Source: Vibrio inusitatus
GTDB lineage: Bacteria; Pseudomonadota; Gammaproteobacteria; Enterobacterales; Vibrionaceae
Direction of reading: 5' to 3'
Assembly (NCBI GenBank): GCA_024346935.1
Contig: AP024878.1
Span: forward strand, 1,984,001 to 2,048,000
DNA: 64,000 bases
The notes beneath the pieces were generated by a model that ran no database searches, was not told the DNA's origin, and saw only the letters and a list, made by a program, of their open reading frames with translations. Shown in pieces: positions 27,399 to 36,660 of the stretch (position 1 is the stretch's first letter; the number at the start of each line of letters is the position of its first letter). Made by a program: the position numbers and the translations under genes.

Positions 27399-28682
27399 TT
27401 ATCCCTGTTGTAGTAGTTCTGCAATATCTATGATGTAGCGTTGTCTGATGTTTTCATGTACAGAGTCCATACATACTTTGGTGTAGCAAGGGCTAAATCG
27501 AGGGTGCAAGTCACAGCGGTTGTGTTTGCCCAAATCTGGGGATGTATAGAAGCTCCCTATATTATAACGAATGTCTTTTTCTGCATCGTAAATGATCAGG
27601 AAACGCTCATTAGTTTCGGCATCTGGATAAGTATCGCTTAATAGCCAGCGGTCATCGTCTGAATAGCTCATGTGACCATTTTCAGTGAGACACTCTCGAC
27701 CAACGACTGTAGCTTCAACAGTCAAATCATCATACAAATGATAATGGATGCTGCCATTATGAGGCCCCCAAACCATGATAGAAATGTCATTGCGCCATAC
27801 CGGATGTGATATTTGATACTCAGACTTCTCATAATCAAATGTACCGACAGAATGAATGTCAAAATCATCTGCTAACTGAGGCAGTGGGTGATCCGTACAT
27901 TCCAATAATCTCAAATCAGAGCCATCAGGGTTAACGGAAAACAAGCGGTGGAGAAAACAAGTTTCATCTTCGACTCGTTCTGTCCAACGGTGTAGGAATA
28001 GTAGACGGCTAGAACCAGGATTAATTTCAAGGTGAGTCACCCAGTGGATAGCTTTTTCCATTGACGGTACGTGGTTGAATTCTTTTAACTGCTGTAAGTT
28101 AACAATCAAATGTGACTCACCCGTTTCGATATCCATGTAATGAATGCCATCATCGGCTGGTGCCAGTTCAAGCTCAGGTTCGTTATCCGTTGCACGGTAA
28201 CCTATCGTTTTGTGAGTGACTTCGAAGCGTGAGTAGTTTACACACAGCGCGTATTTGCTGTTTGGTGCGACAACGTAAACGGGCAATGGCAACGCTCTCT
28301 CCTCACCCGTTTCTACATTGTAAATCTTTGAGCAAAAGTCAGGATAAATGGTTCCTTCGCCATTGGTTGAGCGAACGTTATAGATGATTTCACGCTCTTC
28401 TTTACCTTCAAGCCATTGTAATTGGCAGCCCATTTGCCAGTTCCAAGTGGTGGTCTCACCAATTGCATGGTATTCATCGTTGTTATCTAAGTCAAAGTAG
28501 CCAACCTGAGCAATTTCTGAGCCATTTAGATCTTTTGTCAGCATCTCCACACGATTGGACAAAAAGTAGCGCCCACTACGATCCCAGACGTTCTTGTTGT
28601 AATATCCGAAGAAATAATGCTTATCGCCATTGCCGACTCTACGTACCGGGCATGGAAAGTTAACCGCTGGTATATCACTCAT
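27399..28682 (-). CDS. WD40-like beta-propeller protein of unknown function
   Basis: 427 aa, no signal peptide. Repeated strands with D-x-G/S-x-R-type turns are seen (WDRSGRYFLSNR, INPGSSRLLFLHRW, DDRWLLSDTYPD, HPRFSPCYTKVCMDSVH), which resemble the PD40/TolB-type or oligogalacturonate lyase-type propeller. Conserved His/Asp near HNRCDLHPRFS could form a metal or active site. It follows tctA by 59 bp on the same strand. A lyase or sugar-related role is speculation; the family is not firmly identified. Confidence 0.6.
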   Translation of the reverse strand: MSDIPAVNFPCPVRRVGNGDKHYFFGYYNKNVWDRSGRYFLSNRVEMLTKDLNGSEIAQVGYFDLDNNDEYHAIGETTTWNWQMGCQLQWLEGKEEREIIYNVRSTNGEGTIYPDFCSKIYNVETGEERALPLPVYVVAPNSKYALCVNYSRFEVTHKTIGYRATDNEPELELAPADDGIHYMDIETGESHLIVNLQQLKEFNHVPSMEKAIHWVTHLEINPGSSRLLFLHRWTERVEDETCFLHRLFSVNPDGSDLRLLECTDHPLPQLADDFDIHSVGTFDYEKSEYQISHPVWRNDISIMVWGPHNGSIHYHLYDDLTVEATVVGRECLTENGHMSYSDDDRWLLSDTYPDAETNERFLIIYDAEKDIRYNIGSFYTSPDLGKHNRCDLHPRFSPCYTKVCMDSVHENIRQRYIIDIAELLQQG

Positions 28683-28741
28683 ATTTTACTCTCTTATTGT
28701 AAATTCTATTTTGTATTTCTATAAAGGCTTCTAAGAGCTTA

Positions 28742-30244
28742 TTACTCAAGCGCTTTTGTGGCGTTTCGATGTTGTTTTATTCCCTGGTATAGTGAGTAAA
28801 CACACAGCATAATAATGATAATGGAGATAGGTCTAGTCACCATCTGGGTCGCAAATGCACCAACATCGTTGTGTACTAGTGCCAGTGAACGGGCAAGCTC
28901 ACCTTCTGCCATAGTGCCCAGCACTAAGCCAAGTACCATAGGTGCTCGAGGAATATGCATGATCTGCATTAAGAAGCCTACTCCACCTACAAACAGCATA
29001 ATGTAGATATCTTCTATGGCTCCTCGAATGGAGTACGAACCTACAACTGCAAGTGCTAAGATTGCAGCTGCAAGGATTGAATGTGGCAAATGGATAACTC
29101 GCGAACAATATTTGGCGACAAACAAGCCGACAGGCACAAACAGCAAGTTGGCAACAAAAAGACTTAAGATAAACCCATAAGTGATGTCTGCGTTAATAGT
29201 GAACAATTCAGCGCCAGGCCGAAGGCCATGGATCATCAACCCACCTAGTAAAACCGCAGTAACTGGATTACCTGGAATACCAAGTGTAAGAAGTGGAATC
29301 AAGGTACCGCCAGTCACAGCATTGTTGGCTGTTTCACTAGCAACTAATCCTTCAGATGAGCCCTTACCAAATTTCTCAGGTGTTTTGGAGGCACGTTTTG
29401 CTGCATCGTAGGACAAAATCCCCCCAACACTACATCCAACCCCAGGGATAATACCGACAATAACCCCGATGATGCTTGAACGAACCAAGTTAAACTTTTG
29501 TTTTAGCATCTCAGGCAAGTATGCAAATGGATTACGTTTACCCATAGAGCTTTGCATCGATGACTGATGCTTACGGCGCGCAATAATGTTGATCACCTCT
29601 GGAATGGAATAGAGGCCTATTAGTGACACGATGAGTGGAATACCGTCATATAAAGCAGGAGAGTCAAACGTAAAGCGCATTTCACCAGTTAGTGGGTGGA
29701 CACCAACGGTTGCCATAAGCAAACCACACGCACCAGCAATCAAGCCTTTTTCGATTGCGCCAGCAGAAAGAGAGGCGATAACTGTAATACCAAAAACTGC
29801 TAGTAAAAAGTATTCGGTTGGTCCAAACATCAGTGACAGCTCCGCTAACGATGGAGCGATAAGCAGAAGCGCTCCAACGCTAACAAAGCCACCAATACAG
29901 GAAGCAAATGTGGCGAGAGCCAATGCCCGTGTTGATTGGCCACTTTTTGACATTGGGTGCCCGTCGAGCAGTGTTGCCACCGCAGCAGATGTACCCGGAA
30001 TGTTGAGTAGTATTGCACTGATTGCCCCACTGTAGGTGGAAGCAACATAGATACCTCCCAACATGCCCAAACCTACCTGCGGCGGCATTGAAAATGTAAC
30101 GGGAATCAAAAGTGCAACAGCCATTGTACTGGTTAGTCCCGGTAATAGACCGATCATTACACCGCCTATCACGCCAACAGCGATCGCTGCCAACATATAG
30201 ACATCCATTAAGGCTCCGAAGCCTAACATTAAGTTATCAAACAT
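28742..30244 (-). CDS. Tripartite tricarboxylate transporter, large membrane subunit TctA
   Basis: 500 aa from the ATG at 30244 (a TTG at 30256 is open in frame). About eleven or twelve membrane segments, with the TctA signature GVIGGVMIGLLPGLTSTMAVALL at the start and the repeated GIIPGVGCSVGGILSYDAAKRASK in the second half. It forms the channel of a secondary TTT transporter with TctB and the binding protein TctC. The gene starts 15 bp after tctB, a tight operon. Confidence 0.93.
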   Translation of the reverse strand: MFDNLMLGFGALMDVYMLAAIAVGVIGGVMIGLLPGLTSTMAVALLIPVTFSMPPQVGLGMLGGIYVASTYSGAISAILLNIPGTSAAVATLLDGHPMSKSGQSTRALALATFASCIGGFVSVGALLLIAPSLAELSLMFGPTEYFLLAVFGITVIASLSAGAIEKGLIAGACGLLMATVGVHPLTGEMRFTFDSPALYDGIPLIVSLIGLYSIPEVINIIARRKHQSSMQSSMGKRNPFAYLPEMLKQKFNLVRSSIIGVIVGIIPGVGCSVGGILSYDAAKRASKTPEKFGKGSSEGLVASETANNAVTGGTLIPLLTLGIPGNPVTAVLLGGLMIHGLRPGAELFTINADITYGFILSLFVANLLFVPVGLFVAKYCSRVIHLPHSILAAAILALAVVGSYSIRGAIEDIYIMLFVGGVGFLMQIMHIPRAPMVLGLVLGTMAEGELARSLALVHNDVGAFATQMVTRPISIIIIMLCVYSLYQGIKQHRNATKALE

Positions 30245-30259
30245 AGTCGTGCCCAAAAT

Positions 30260-30715
30260 TTAGTAGAAAAATAGGCTTTCTGGCCTACTGACAGAGAGAA
30301 GTTCGAAGAACACAAAGTGCAATCCTGCACTGAGCCCTAGTGCAATAAGAAGTACTGGAACAATTTTTCGATAGCCAAGAGTCCAGATCGCGATGCCAAG
30401 AAACAGTACTGTAGCAATTTCATAATTAACCAATCGAAGTGTCACAGAGTAGGCAATGATGCCAACGAATACTCCAATCGCCGATTTGATCTGAATGACT
30501 TCTTCACCAGAAAATCGTGATTGCTCTGGGCTATGGTCTGATGTTGGCTTGCTTCTTCTCAAAAGTAGCAACGTCGATAAAGCTAAGATTGCAACGCTAA
30601 GGGAAATAGGAAAATAAGACGACTCAAATGAGTATTGTTTAGTTGCAATAATTACCATTGTGGCAATAAATACACCACCGAATGCTGTGAGCTTATCCCG
30701 GCTAAGTGTCGGCAT
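30260..30715 (-). CDS. Tripartite tricarboxylate transporter, small membrane subunit TctB
   Basis: 151 aa with four membrane segments and a polar loop at residues 55-72, typical of the poorly conserved TctB subunit. Identity rests mainly on position between tctC and tctA and on the topology. Confidence 0.85.
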   Translation of the reverse strand: MPTLSRDKLTAFGGVFIATMVIIATKQYSFESSYFPISLSVAILALSTLLLLRRSKPTSDHSPEQSRFSGEEVIQIKSAIGVFVGIIAYSVTLRLVNYEIATVLFLGIAIWTLGYRKIVPVLLIALGLSAGLHFVFFELLSVSRPESLFFY

Positions 30716-30812
30716 TTAGGTCTCCTAGAACTGCAGGTTTTTGGGGATTTTGGGGGTTATCTGGTCGGCCAATTAAGGTAATACTTTGGTTAACCAGATA
30801 ACGTTTAAGTGA

Positions 30813-31793
30813 TTATTTGAGTAGGTCTATGTACTGCTCTACAGAAGCTGCTGTTTTCGCTAAGTACTCATCAAAGTCTTGAGCGCTCATGTAGTTCAGT
30901 GGCATACCCACTTCTTCCGCATAAGATAGGAACTCTTTGTCTTCCATTACTTTCTTAAATGCAAGCTCAAGAGATTTCTTTCTTGCCTCTGGAGTGCCTT
31001 TTGGTACAGCGACTCCTCGCATTGACGCGCCTACAGCAGGAACTTCAATACCAGTGACCTCTTTAACTGTAGGGACATTTGGTAGGTAAGCGAAGCGCTC
31101 ATCTGCAAATACCGCCAGAACTTTCAAACGGCCATTGCGAGCATGATTTGCTACAGAAGTTGCTGAAGGGATAGATGCATCTACCTGATTACCTAGGGTT
31201 GCCGTTACTGCTGGACCAGAACCACTGAACGCAACAAAGTTAAATTCAGCACCTAGTTTTTTCTGTGCGATAACCAATTGAAGTTGGTTGTTAGATTGTG
31301 GTCCGTCACCACCAATGTTGATCTTGCCAGGGTTTGCTTTTGCGGCAGCTAAGAACTCTTCAAATGAGCTGTACGGGCTGTCTGCGTTTACAGCGAGTAC
31401 TACTGGATCAATTTGAATGTTCGCAATGGCTTCAAAATCAGAGAATTCATATGGGACCTTGTTTCGTAGCATCTTCACCATGTAGAGCGAAGGTAAATTG
31501 ATAAAGCCGATTTTGTAACCATCATTCTTTGAGCGAGCTAGGTCAGAAAAACCGATTTGACCGCCTGCTCCAGGTTTATTTTGGATCACAAGACGTTGAC
31601 CTAAATGTGGTTCAACGTGCTTTGCTATAACTCTAGCTGCAGTATCCGTACCACCACCCGCAGAATATGCAACAACCATTGAAACTGGCTTACGAGGGAA
31701 GTTGTCATCAGCAACTGCAACATTTGCTAGGGTCATTGAACCTGCTAATACAGCAGCGATAGATAACCCTGCAAATTTTAGTTTTTTGATCAT
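30813..31793 (-). CDS. Tripartite tricarboxylate transporter substrate-binding protein TctC
   Basis: 326 aa. Signal peptide MIKKLKFAGLSIAAVLAGS...VAVA before DDNFPRKPVS. The Bug/TctC signature follows (KPVSMVVAYSAGGGTDTAARV) and the family motif KPGAGGQIG. The ligand is usually a carboxylate bound in the periplasm; which one cannot be told. It is the first gene of tctCBA. Confidence 0.92.
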   Translation of the reverse strand: MIKKLKFAGLSIAAVLAGSMTLANVAVADDNFPRKPVSMVVAYSAGGGTDTAARVIAKHVEPHLGQRLVIQNKPGAGGQIGFSDLARSKNDGYKIGFINLPSLYMVKMLRNKVPYEFSDFEAIANIQIDPVVLAVNADSPYSSFEEFLAAAKANPGKINIGGDGPQSNNQLQLVIAQKKLGAEFNFVAFSGSGPAVTATLGNQVDASIPSATSVANHARNGRLKVLAVFADERFAYLPNVPTVKEVTGIEVPAVGASMRGVAVPKGTPEARKKSLELAFKKVMEDKEFLSYAEEVGMPLNYMSAQDFDEYLAKTAASVEQYIDLLK

Positions 31794-32049
31794 GTGTCTT
31801 TCTCCTTAAATACGTCTAACCAATTCGTTAAGTAATTGATATTCCTTTCTATTACCTGTTTTTTATTTAACATACATTTAACTTTTCTTGATTGTATACA
31901 TTTGAGAACATTTTATGCAACTAGGATTTTTTGTATCGCGTAAACTTTGAAGGACCGGTCACACAACTACCAATCAATTCGGAATAATGTAAAGAAATAC
32001 AAATGACCGCCATCAGGGGCAAATTAGGTGCAAGTTATCTGCTTGTCCA
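31794..32049. promoter_or_regulatory. Promoter region of tctCBA
   Basis: AT-rich 256 bp between the amidohydrolase and tctC, both on the minus strand. No clear terminator. A likely site for the GntR regulator, though no palindrome stands out. Confidence 0.35.
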
Positions 32050-33381
32050 TTAAAGTGCTTTTTGTTTTGCAATAACAGCCGTGTTCGATTGGATCAAACG
32101 TTGTAATTCTTCGTCCGGCAAATTTAGTTTCCCATCACGCTTCAATACTTCACCATTGACCAATACCCATTCCACATTTTCTGGCTCGGCGGTAAAAACT
32201 ATCTGAGAGGCAATATCATGCGTAGCACCCATATTTGTAGTTTTCGGATTGATGACAATAATGTCAGCTTGCTTCCCTTCTTTGATAGAACCGATCTTAT
32301 CCTGAAGACCAAGAACTCTTGCACCCCCCTGTGTAGCTAAATATAGAGTGTCTTCAACAGTAGGGAATACTGTCGCGTCTTGATGTTTAACACGTTGCAA
32401 ACCTGTCGCAGCACGCATTAACGAAAAATAGTTAGAATTGTCATTAACAGCCCCATCCAATCCCAGACCAATCTCAATGCCTTTTTCATGCATCTTTCCA
32501 ACTGGTGCAATGCCTGATGCCAATCGCATATTACTCATTGGGTTGTATGCAATCTTGGCATTTGCTTTAGCCATCATGTCGATTTCTTCATCATTGACTA
32601 CAACAGTATGATTGAGTAACAAACTCACTGAGATGGCACCGGATTCAATCAACGATTGTGTCTGTTCTATATCTCTGTCTTTCGCATTTTCAAGATAATG
32701 GAGATTCAACTCTGCATTGAGCTCCTTCGACAAGGCTACTACTTTTGTCAGTGTGTCGGTAAAGCTCATAGATAGACGAGATGCCAATTGAAATGTTCCC
32801 AGTTCGTCCGCATCAACCACTTCTTTAGTTTTTCTAATATGGTCACTGTAAATTGGGTTCACGTTATAGCTATAGACATAACGCATTCTAGAGTCCTGAA
32901 GGGCTGCAACATTTCCATCAACAAAAGGGGGAGTAAAAGCGTGTGACCAATCAACTACAGTGGTTACCCCAGAGGCAATCAAATCAAAGGTGCTAAAACG
33001 AACAGCGTTGTAGGCTTCTTCTTCAGAAAAGCGACTGTTAAACACACAAGGAGCTAACCAGTCAGTTACAGTCTTATCGGCACCACATCCTCGGATAGTT
33101 GATTGCCATAAATGATTATGCACATCGACAAGACCTGGCATAACAATTTTACCCGAAGCATCAATGATTTGTGCATCATCATATGTAATGTTCTGAGCAA
33201 TTTTGGCTATCTTTCCATCTTCAATCAAGATGTCCTTGTTCGAAATCAGGCCAGTTTTACCAGCCTCATCTTGTTCCATTGTCATGATAACGGAAGCGTC
33301 TTTGATCAAAATTGGTGCAGCTTGCACTACTGGTATGAACATAGTGGCAGGGATAAGTAATTTGCCCAGGGAAAGTTTCAT
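32050..33381 (-). CDS. Exported metal-dependent amidohydrolase (ATZ/TRZ-like)
   Basis: 443 aa from the ATG at 33381, which has a GAGG ribosome site; an upstream ATG (33411) has none. The first 22 residues form a Sec signal peptide ([21 protein letters not shown]). The metal ligands of subtype III amidohydrolases are visible: HxH in LVDVHNHLW, His in LNLHYLEN, His in LLLNHTVVV and Asp in [13 protein letters not shown]. The family includes deaminases and chlorohydrolases. The signal peptide is unusual, since most relatives are cytosolic. It lies 256 bp upstream of the TTT transporter. Confidence 0.82.
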   Translation of the reverse strand: MKLSLGKLLIPATMFIPVVQAAPILIKDASVIMTMEQDEAGKTGLISNKDILIEDGKIAKIAQNITYDDAQIIDASGKIVMPGLVDVHNHLWQSTIRGCGADKTVTDWLAPCVFNSRFSEEEAYNAVRFSTFDLIASGVTTVVDWSHAFTPPFVDGNVAALQDSRMRYVYSYNVNPIYSDHIRKTKEVVDADELGTFQLASRLSMSFTDTLTKVVALSKELNAELNLHYLENAKDRDIEQTQSLIESGAISVSLLLNHTVVVNDEEIDMMAKANAKIAYNPMSNMRLASGIAPVGKMHEKGIEIGLGLDGAVNDNSNYFSLMRAATGLQRVKHQDATVFPTVEDTLYLATQGGARVLGLQDKIGSIKEGKQADIIVINPKTTNMGATHDIASQIVFTAEPENVEWVLVNGEVLKRDGKLNLPDEELQRLIQSNTAVIAKQKAL

Positions 33382-33630
33382 AAATGCCTCAGTTTTAGTT
33401 AGATACTTCATCTAAAGCAAATTTAATGCCATCCACCCAACACCTAACCTTTTGTTACAATTGGGTTTGTTAGTAATTATGATGTCTGCCGTACTTGGGT
33501 AAGTAATATCTAGATAACTGTGTTAGAAAAAATTGGACAATTGTGAGTTAGGCGTTTCAAACATTAATGATACATCTTAGAGGAGCGATATCCGCAACCT
33601 AGAACCAACTCCCCGATAGTTGTCATACGA

Positions 33631-34464
33631 TTAACCGAAAAGTGTAATGGTTAAAGCTGACACTATTAGCCAAAATATCGATATGCAGAGTCTCTTTGTT
33701 ACAGTCTCATTGTACTTATACCAACCAATCAAAATTGAAAACACAGTCGAGAATCGCCTTAGCGAAGATACAAAAGCAACGTTGCCTATCGAAGCAGCTT
33801 GATAAAATGTCAGTAAAGTTAGTAGGTGAGCCAGAGCGGGGACAATTAAAGAAGTAAAGTCACTTAAACTTATAGTCGATGCCTGTATTCTGAGCAGAAA
33901 AGGCAAATAATATAAGAACATGACTAAGCATATGTGCGCCGTCCAATTAACAGCTCCAATCTGGCCAGAACCATCTTTATGAATGATTGAGCTAAGTGAC
34001 CAAAGCAGAACGACACATATCATGCTGTTTACCGCTTTATCTTTTATTATGCTTATTAGGTTTAAACTCTCACCATAAAATATAAAAAAGATCGCAGAAA
34101 TTATTCCTATGAATCCAAACAAGGAAGGGACTTCATTGTAAAAAACAAAGTTTAAAACTAGCTGGAATACAGGAACAAAGCATAAAAGAGGAATGACTTT
34201 GGCTAAGGATCCATTGCGCAAAGCTAAGAGATAAAATGTCATAGCAGCGGCATCAAGCGTGGCAGCCGACAACATCATTATCACTAGATCAACATCGTAG
34301 TTCACCTTTTCGATAATGAATATGGAGGATAGACAAATAGGACAAAGAATGAACAACATTACCGCTGTAGATTGTATTGCTGATAGTCTAGATGTCGACT
34401 TTTTTAATGAGACATCCTTCACGGTTAAAAAAACAGCAGATAGAAGAGATAATAAAACCCACAA
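33631..34464 (-). CDS. EamA/DMT family transporter
   Basis: 277 aa with about ten membrane segments in two homologous halves, typical of the drug/metabolite transporter superfamily. The N-terminal half shows LLSAVFLTVKDVSLKKS and LRNGSLAKVIPLL. The substrate is unknown. It lies in the low-GC right part of the island beside a Crp/Fnr-type regulator on the same strand, 61 bp downstream of it; the two may form a unit. Confidence 0.8.
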   Translation of the reverse strand: MWVLLSLLSAVFLTVKDVSLKKSTSRLSAIQSTAVMLFILCPICLSSIFIIEKVNYDVDLVIMMLSAATLDAAAMTFYLLALRNGSLAKVIPLLCFVPVFQLVLNFVFYNEVPSLFGFIGIISAIFFIFYGESLNLISIIKDKAVNSMICVVLLWSLSSIIHKDGSGQIGAVNWTAHICLVMFLYYLPFLLRIQASTISLSDFTSLIVPALAHLLTLLTFYQAASIGNVAFVSSLRRFSTVFSILIGWYKYNETVTKRLCISIFWLIVSALTITLFG

Positions 34465-34525
34465 AATAGAGTTCTCTAAGTAAAGAATAGTGGTTCTATG
34501 TTCTATTGAAATTCAATGGTGTTAA

Positions 34526-35086
34526 TTAACAATTGTTAATGCGGTTTTTTATTCTTGATAAACTAACAGGGCTTATCCCCATGTAATTAGCGATATCAAT
34601 ACTTGTTAAGTGCTTGACCCAGTGGGGAAAATCACAAACTAAATGTTTATATCTTTCTTCATGCGTATTGAGCAGAAAAAAACTTTCTTTTTTTTCTTTA
34701 TAAAGCAGTTGCTGTTCTAAGAGCTTAATTTTTATGTTAACCCATTCTTGAGAATTAAGCATACTCATTGGAACTCTAATGAATTCTACTTTAGTTAATG
34801 ATTCAATTTGATAGCTAGACTCTCGATTCTCTATCCAACTCGAAAAAAGTATGCAAAGGCTTTGTGGGAAATAAAACTCCTTACATCGCTCTACTCCTGA
34901 ATCGGAATAATGACAGGCCTTCAAGATACCAGAGACCAAATAGAATGCATGGGTCTGCTCTTCGCCTTGACGTAGCAATACACAAGATTCATCGACTAAT
35001 GAAGTTGAAAACGTAGAAAAGTAACGTTCAGGATGAGCAATACCTAGCCCTTCAAAAAATGAGCATACGGATTCTATATTTGTCAT
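34526..35086 (-). CDS. Crp/Fnr family transcription regulator
   Basis: 186 aa. The N-terminal cyclic-nucleotide-binding-like beta-roll covers about residues 25-115 (LLRQGEEQTHAFYLVSGILKACHY). The C-terminal helix-turn-helix is LTSIDIANYMGISPVSLSRIKNRI. The protein is shorter than Crp and lacks the cysteines of Fnr. It likely regulates the adjacent EamA transporter. Confidence 0.85.
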   Translation of the reverse strand: MTNIESVCSFFEGLGIAHPERYFSTFSTSLVDESCVLLRQGEEQTHAFYLVSGILKACHYSDSGVERCKEFYFPQSLCILFSSWIENRESSYQIESLTKVEFIRVPMSMLNSQEWVNIKIKLLEQQLLYKEKKESFFLLNTHEERYKHLVCDFPHWVKHLTSIDIANYMGISPVSLSRIKNRINNC

Positions 35087-35519
35087 ATTACCTACAATAT
35101 TTCCTTGAATGGTAGGCTTTGCATTACCCTACACGTAAGCCTTTCATACAGAAACGAAAGTTAACCACAATATAGTCTAACTTGTATAGGGGCAGGAATG
35201 AGTTAGCGATGAACCCGCCAACTCGAATTTGGACAGAAATAAGTCAATGATTTTACAAAATTCACATTTGAAGGATTATCTCAGATATTGCAAACCCGTA
35301 CTTGAATAGCCAAATTCACTTTGGCACTGCAAAAAACGCTTATCATTGAATCAATAAAAAATAACTTAATAACTCTTCGGTATTAGCGGAGGAAGTAGGA
35401 GCAGCTTGCTAACAGTCTTCAGTAGCAATTAAGACTCTTGATAATTCACCTTCCACTGCAGCCCTTTCATATTGGATATGACATAGAAAACTCTGATCAT
35501 GCTCACCGTAATCTGCAAA

Positions 35520-35702
35520 TTAAATTCTGGTATTCCAGTTGCCTGAGATATTTAGATCATCTTCTAAAACCCATTCCGTATCATCAAAGCCTTGAACAAA
35601 CTCTTCTAGTGTTGATGTATTTGACCACATGTAACCAAACGTTATCTTAGTACCGGAGTAACCAATTTCTTCACCATCGAGTTCCGGATTTTGTTCAACA
35701 TT
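35520..35702 (-). pseudogene. Possible gene remnant
   Basis: A minus-strand frame without a start codon reads NVEQNPELDGEEIGYSGTKI and later GYMWSNTSTLEEFVQGFDD, ending NWNTRI. The composition looks like real protein, but a stop precedes it and no start exists, so it is probably the 3' end of a truncated gene. Family not recognised. Confidence 0.28.
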
Positions 35703-35830
35703 TCAATGGATATAAACATTCTTGGAGCAAGGTAGAGGAGCATACCTCTTTCACTGAAGCCCCTAAATCCCTAACTATTTTTCGGTGTAATATTGCGCTC
35801 TAAAATGGGGCTTGCTAAGGTAACCAATAA

Positions 35831-35841
35831 GGTGAGTCAAT
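35831..35841 (+). repeat. End motif GGTGAGTCAAT near attR
   Basis: Identical to two copies beside attL and, with the next two bases, identical over 13 bases to the first of them. Candidate arm-type integrase site. Confidence 0.5.
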
Positions 35842-35917
35842 CACAGAGCCCGTCTAAGCTCAGAATAGAATTTAGTTCATCAAAATCAGTGCTTTAAAAT
35901 CAAATTTGACGGTCTAC

Positions 35918-35950
35918 CTAGGGTTCAAATCCCTATCTCTCCGCCACATT
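35918..35950 (+). repeat. attR: right 33-bp direct repeat of the genomic island
   Basis: Identical over 33 bases to the 3' end of tRNA-Ser at 17490-17522. The rest of a tRNA is absent here, as expected for attR. Confidence 0.93.
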
Positions 35951-35954
35951 AAAT

Positions 35955-35988
35955 AACAAAAGCCACTGTTTACAGTGGCTTTTGTTAT
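35955..35988 (+). terminator. Terminator just right of attR
   Basis: A perfect 14-bp stem (AACAAAAGCCACTG with CAGTGGCTTTTGTT) and loop TTTA. Same position relative to att as the terminator at the left end. Confidence 0.8.
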
Positions 35989-36030
35989 ATCTGAAGCAAA
36001 CTAAGTCTCCAATATGGCTTGACTTAGACA

Positions 36031-36126
36031 ATGTATCTTTTAAAACAGCCTTCGGACTCGTACTACACCTGCATTTGTTTACCTAAATCACTACGTGATC
36101 TGGACTCTCCTGGCTTAGTTTCTTAA
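36031..36126 (+). pseudogene. Decayed integrase N-terminus
   Basis: A 31-codon frame MYLLKQPSDSYYTCICLPKS aligns with the start of the island integrase (MYLFKNRFSVYFVRVCTPKA) and then stops. It sits 80 bp from attR, the same layout as the intact integrase at attL. It is therefore likely the relic of a second, older element in the same tRNA-Ser site. Confidence 0.6.
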
Positions 36127-36159
36127 TTCAGCTAGAGACATGTCTGCCCTGTTGTGCTT

Positions 36160-36660
36160 GATTGTTAAACGATATATTGAGCTTCGCTCATACCTATCCT
36201 AGAATGCTTGTACAGCGCTTTGCTCATTGCATAAGTTTTGCCACCTAATAGCAGTTTTATTCGATACATTGTGGCCTCTGATCACGCATTTATGATTGCC
36301 CTACCGCTAAATTACAAAGACTCCCTTACTTCCAGAAGGCTGCTACTTTTCTGGCGCAATCAGTAGTATCGTTTGTTTACTTATTCCCGAGAGGATATGA
36401 CAACGCCTTGTGTCATAAGTACCATCACCTGATATTTCTATGATTTACGACGAGTCGGCTTCAGTAAGGTGGGAATTTGGCATAGGTTATATTAAACAAC
36501 ATCAGCTCTGCGGCTACTATTTCGTGGGTGTTGATATCAACTGCGATAGGCAATTCACACCATACTCTGTGCTCCCTGGCAGTACCATACTTCTTGACTT
36601 TCTGTTCTCTCCCGCCATAAACCTTGCAGTATTTCAATGACATGGAGAAAACTCGTTTAC
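36160..36660 (-). pseudogene. IS5-family (IS903-like) transposase remnant
   Basis: On the minus strand, 36461-36643 encodes KYGTAREHRVWCELPIAVDI followed by NTHEIVAAEL, matching the catalytic region of IS5/IS903-type DDE transposases. About 200 bp further on, a frame reads RIKLLLGGKTYAMSKALYKH then SRIGMSEA, matching the C-terminus with a short internal deletion. Frames are interrupted and no clear terminal repeats were found, so the element is dead. Confidence 0.6.

Larger units (their letters stand above)
35087..35917. other. Right-end non-coding region of the island
   Basis: 830 bp with no intact gene. It includes a decayed frame on the minus strand (35520-35702) and a third copy of the end motif at 35831-35841. 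Frames on the plus strand look random. Confidence 0.45.
17523..35950. mobile_element. Genomic island of about 18.4 kb in tRNA-Ser
   Basis: Bounded by the 33-bp att repeats, with a tyrosine integrase just inside the left end and short identical motifs near both ends. It contains four tyrosine recombinase genes, several unknown small genes and a metabolic/transport cargo on the minus strand. No conjugation, replication or phage structural genes are visible, so transfer would need help in trans. Whether the element still excises is not visible from sequence. Confidence 0.88.

Noticed and set aside
35438..35650. 70-codon plus-strand frame near the right island end
   Set aside because: Opposite the better-looking minus-strand remnant; no ribosome site.
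36440..36640. 66-codon plus-strand frame
   Set aside because: It is the antisense of the IS5-type transposase remnant.
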